From NCBI GenBank assembly GCA_950295325.1, contig OX485803.1, positions 19,902,001 to 19,966,000 on the forward strand: a stretch of DNA of 64,000 nucleotides, in the 5' to 3' direction. Shown one piece after another: positions 61,273-64,000 of the stretch; the stretch's first letter is position 1; each line of letters begins with the position of its first letter. Made by a program: the position numbers and the translations under genes. This DNA is from Polytrichum commune (taxonomy: Eukaryota > Streptophyta > Polytrichopsida > Polytrichales > Polytrichaceae). The notes beneath the pieces were generated by a model. It was not told the DNA's origin. It saw only the letters and a list, made by a program, of their open reading frames with translations, and made no database searches.

Positions 61273-64000
61273 TCATGAATGTACAACTAAGGTAGACATG
61301 CTTGGGTAGGACCGCATAGGTGACACCAGAACTGGTTGCACAGACTTAGTTCCCACAAATTGGTAAATATTACATCTTGCGGTCAACAAGGAGATCATCC
61401 TTTGTATATTTGGACTCATTATCTCCAAGAGTTTTATGAGAGAGAGGAAGATGACTCGGTAACCCACGGCCATGGTGAACAAAATAGCCAGGTTCCACCA
61501 CTTTGAGCGGCTCGTAGTTATTTGGTACATGTTGGTCATGATAGTTTCCCCTGATATCTCACCTGCACCTGGGGTTGCACCGCTGAAGGATGAACCGATG
61601 AAATCATTCTCATACATTCCCTATAATTTGCAAAAAGATTATATCAGATTAGAATACTCTCCCTGATCTTGGTACACTAAACATACTGAACATCTGAATT
61701 AGTGTGGCATACCCTATTCTTTATCAACAACCAAATCAAACACCAGTGACCATTCTCATACATTCCCTATAATTTGCAGAAAAAACTACTCCTACATTAG
61801 AACATTATACCTGATAGGTACACTAACACTGATATCTGTTCTAATGTGCCCGAACACTATTCATCAACAACCCAAAGTCTTGCAAATACCGGGTGGCAAC
61901 TAGTGAGGGTGTCACAAAGACCACTGTGATCAACATGGCACACCGATTTTATAGGCTGTCTTCCTAATTAGAGTGGTCATATTTAATTAACATCAGCTCT
62001 GTCTATCACAGTTCAACTTTGCTGAGATGACAATTAGGTGCTTCAAGCTCAAGCTTACCTGAAGAGCGTACATGTGGAAACCTATATACATCATAGGATA
62101 GCGCCAAATGACTTTTGGCAGATCATGGGGTAGTCGGAAGAAACCAGACACAAGTAAATATATTCCCTGCAATAAATCAGTCCAAATGTTAATGTGATCC
62201 AGCTTCAACAAGGAGCAACTTGAAACCAACCTAATATATTCAGATCAAGTAAGAAAGAAAAGAAGAGAAGCATTCATCGCTATCTATCACTGGAAGGTGT
62301 GGTATGATCTCTAGAATGTGAACGGGTTAATGTTTGCTCCACACCTGAATCCCAGCTCCTGTGATGATACCCATGAGGTAGTTTGGAACAAGTGCAGCGA
62401 CAGCCATCATCAAACTTTCGACAACAAGGAGGCACGCATAGAGTGACAACACAAAGTATATGAAACGCTCGATCCCTGGATGTAACCCAACCATGAAGTA
62501 GAAGATACTTGTTGACACCGAAGCAATGAGGAATAGGAATGGAATTGAGGACAGTGTGTTCCCAACCACAAAGGCGCCTACTCCATAGTGCCCATTCAAC
62601 CGCTCTCGTGTGAACACCTGTGTTGCATTCTCCACAATACGTACTTAGAATGGACCTTACGATGGACCACAAATTGATTTCTACTGTTGCAAATGGACTA
62701 AGGTATGCGTGTGTTGTTTGGTTACAGTTCTTAATCGGACACCTATATTTGAGTGGTGTGCGATTAGGTCAGGATCAAAGAACAAACACCATAAAGACAC
62801 ATGTTTGAAAGAGATTGACCTACGCCTTCAGATTCTATTAACAACTCCACACTCAATAGTGGACACAATTGGAGGAGGACCCATTTATTCAGTAAAGGTA
62901 TCAAGAAACATGCTCTTCCGATAACCATAACTAAATCAGGAGAGGTCTAATTTTCAATCTGATATTTGTTGATGCTTCATTGTGAATTTGCTAACGCAAT
63001 AAATTTTTTGTTGTGTGAATCTAACTGGCATAAGTTGGTGAACATGAAAAACGAACCGAATAACACCCACATACCTTAATTACCTATCTACAAACTGGTT
63101 GAGATAGAATATTCAACCTTGTGATGATTAATTTTGGCAAACCCTGATTTATTCACTCCTTGACATAAAATCGTAAATACCTTCATGTCCTCCACAAAGG
63201 AGGGAAATGCCCCAATAGACATGAATGTTAGAAATCCTGCAACATAGGATATGCAAGCTGCTCTGGCCTGCACCACAACGCATAGTTGGGTGAGTCATAT
63301 ACCAACATACCGCATTTCAAGAAACTTAATCTCCAAAAATTTCCATCAACAGGCAAACATTGTTGATCTATGTAAATGAGAACTGCGGCTCAATTAAGAA
63401 AAACTTATCCAATGAACTTGCAATGTGAGCGAGCGCTAACCATGATGGAGGTGTAAGAGTAGCCGACTTTGTAGTAGATAGTGCCAATGCACAGGGAGAG
63501 CCCTATATACATGGCTAGCCGTAGCCAGTAGTAGCCCACATCTCGTGACATATTCAGGAAGGATCGTCGTGTAAGGGTGTAGGATTGCATCCAGAATCCA
63601 GCTTGGCTACCTTTGGATTCCAATATAGATCCAGCCTGTTTGTGCCCATCAAATTAAGCACCAAACTTTAATTTTGAATTTAGCTCCACCACGTATATAT
63701 ACTCAGTGCCCACAATTGTTGTTTCGAAAATTAACTATTTTGATGCATGTTGCCACATGCAATTCCTCAGCGTGGGTAGGATAAGTCTAATTACCTAGGG
63801 CCTGACAAATCTGTCGTAGGCCTTTTTGCCATTTGATGACCCAAGGGGTTATCCTTGAAGAATGTAACGAAGCTTCTACTGACAAAAAGGGTTGAGGTGC
63901 TTACACGGTTAGAATATTCGTGAACTTTTGAGGAGGCCCACATGGCACCTTCAGAGCCTTCATAGGTGGAAATCAGTTTTTGAACAACTTCAGATGTGGG
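61273..64000 (-). CDS. ABCG11/WBC11-like half transporter, 3' six exons (partial)
   Basis: The exons, read on the minus strand, are 64000-63905 (enters from outside the window), 63635-63441, 63267-63181, 62617-62345, 62166-62059 and 61620-61273. They give 368 codons. All junctions are GT..AG and all internal exons are in phase 0. The visible part is the linker and the ABC2-type transmembrane domain, with hallmarks of plant ABCG11-group proteins: [17 protein letters not shown] across an exon junction, [46 protein letters not shown] and WRYPMMYI. About six membrane helices are evident. The nucleotide-binding domain lies beyond position 64000. Members of this group export cuticular wax and cutin precursors at the plasma membrane; that role is inferred from the family. 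The last exon ends in a divergent hydrophilic tail. Confidence 0.9.
61605..61830. repeat. Tandem duplication across the last ABCG acceptor site
   Basis: ATTCTCATACATTCCCTATAATTTGCA occurs at about 61605 and again at about 61750, with similar following sequence (TTAGAA.A.T..CCTGAT, GGTACACTAA). The second copy duplicates the start of the last exon with its 3' splice site inside the upstream intron. Confidence 0.65.
62755..63075 (+). repeat. Dispersed repeat K, copy 2 (ABCG intron)
   Basis: Partner of 47125-47420, lying in the 563-bp intron between the exons ending at 63181 and starting at 62617. Confidence 0.65.

Overview
This window looks like nuclear DNA of a land plant. Three genes have spliceosomal GT..AG introns, and everything between them is dense with repeats and transposon relics. 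The gene families (an ABCG11/WBC11-like half transporter, a CYP85-clan cytochrome P450 and a class-3-lipase/GTPase fusion), the large introns and the DUF7869-type mobile element would fit a seed-free plant (lycophyte, fern or moss). The lineage is an inference, not something I can prove from the sequence.

Three genes can be reconstructed exon by exon. (1) 2958-11273, plus strand: nine exons whose phases all agree give an open frame of 863 codons plus stop. It encodes an N-terminal class-3 lipase-like fold, a beta-rich (IPT/TIG-like) segment, a helical linker, a glycine-rich hydrophobic hairpin and a C-terminal P-loop GTPase with G1, G3 and G4 motifs. The usual nucleophile motif GHSLGG reads GHRLGG. 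This gene is the most unusual object in the window. (2) 15368-21481, minus strand: an eight-exon P450 with intact I-helix, ExxR and haem-Cys motifs but a very short C-terminus. (3) 61273-64000, minus strand: the 3' six exons (368 codons) of an ABCG half transporter, running off the right edge before its nucleotide-binding domain.

Layout: 1-2600 holds a fragment of the fusion gene's 5' leader, a 1.2 kb near-palindromic element and the promoter. 2.6-11.3 kb is the fusion gene. 11.3-13.3 kb holds two retroelement coding fragments in opposite orientations. 15.2-21.5 kb is the P450 gene and 21.5-23.3 kb its upstream region. 23-61 kb has no convincing host gene. It holds PIF/Harbinger-like MITEs with TTA/TAA target duplications, a dispersed repeat pair (26 and 32 kb), a decayed DUF7869 transposase-like gene (36.4-38.5 kb, minus), LTR-like segments (38.5-40.2 and 49.7-51.2 kb), two related hAT-like elements with 8-bp target duplications (41.7-42.9 and 52.2-52.6 kb), a 3 x 136-bp tandem array (54.4-54.8 kb) and several other repeat families. 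Pieces of these families also lie in introns of all three genes.

The genes share no evident pathway: the P450 suggests terpenoid or sterol-type oxidation, the ABCG protein cuticle-lipid export, and the fusion protein a GTP-dependent membrane role. No tRNA, rRNA, CRISPR array or operon was recognised.
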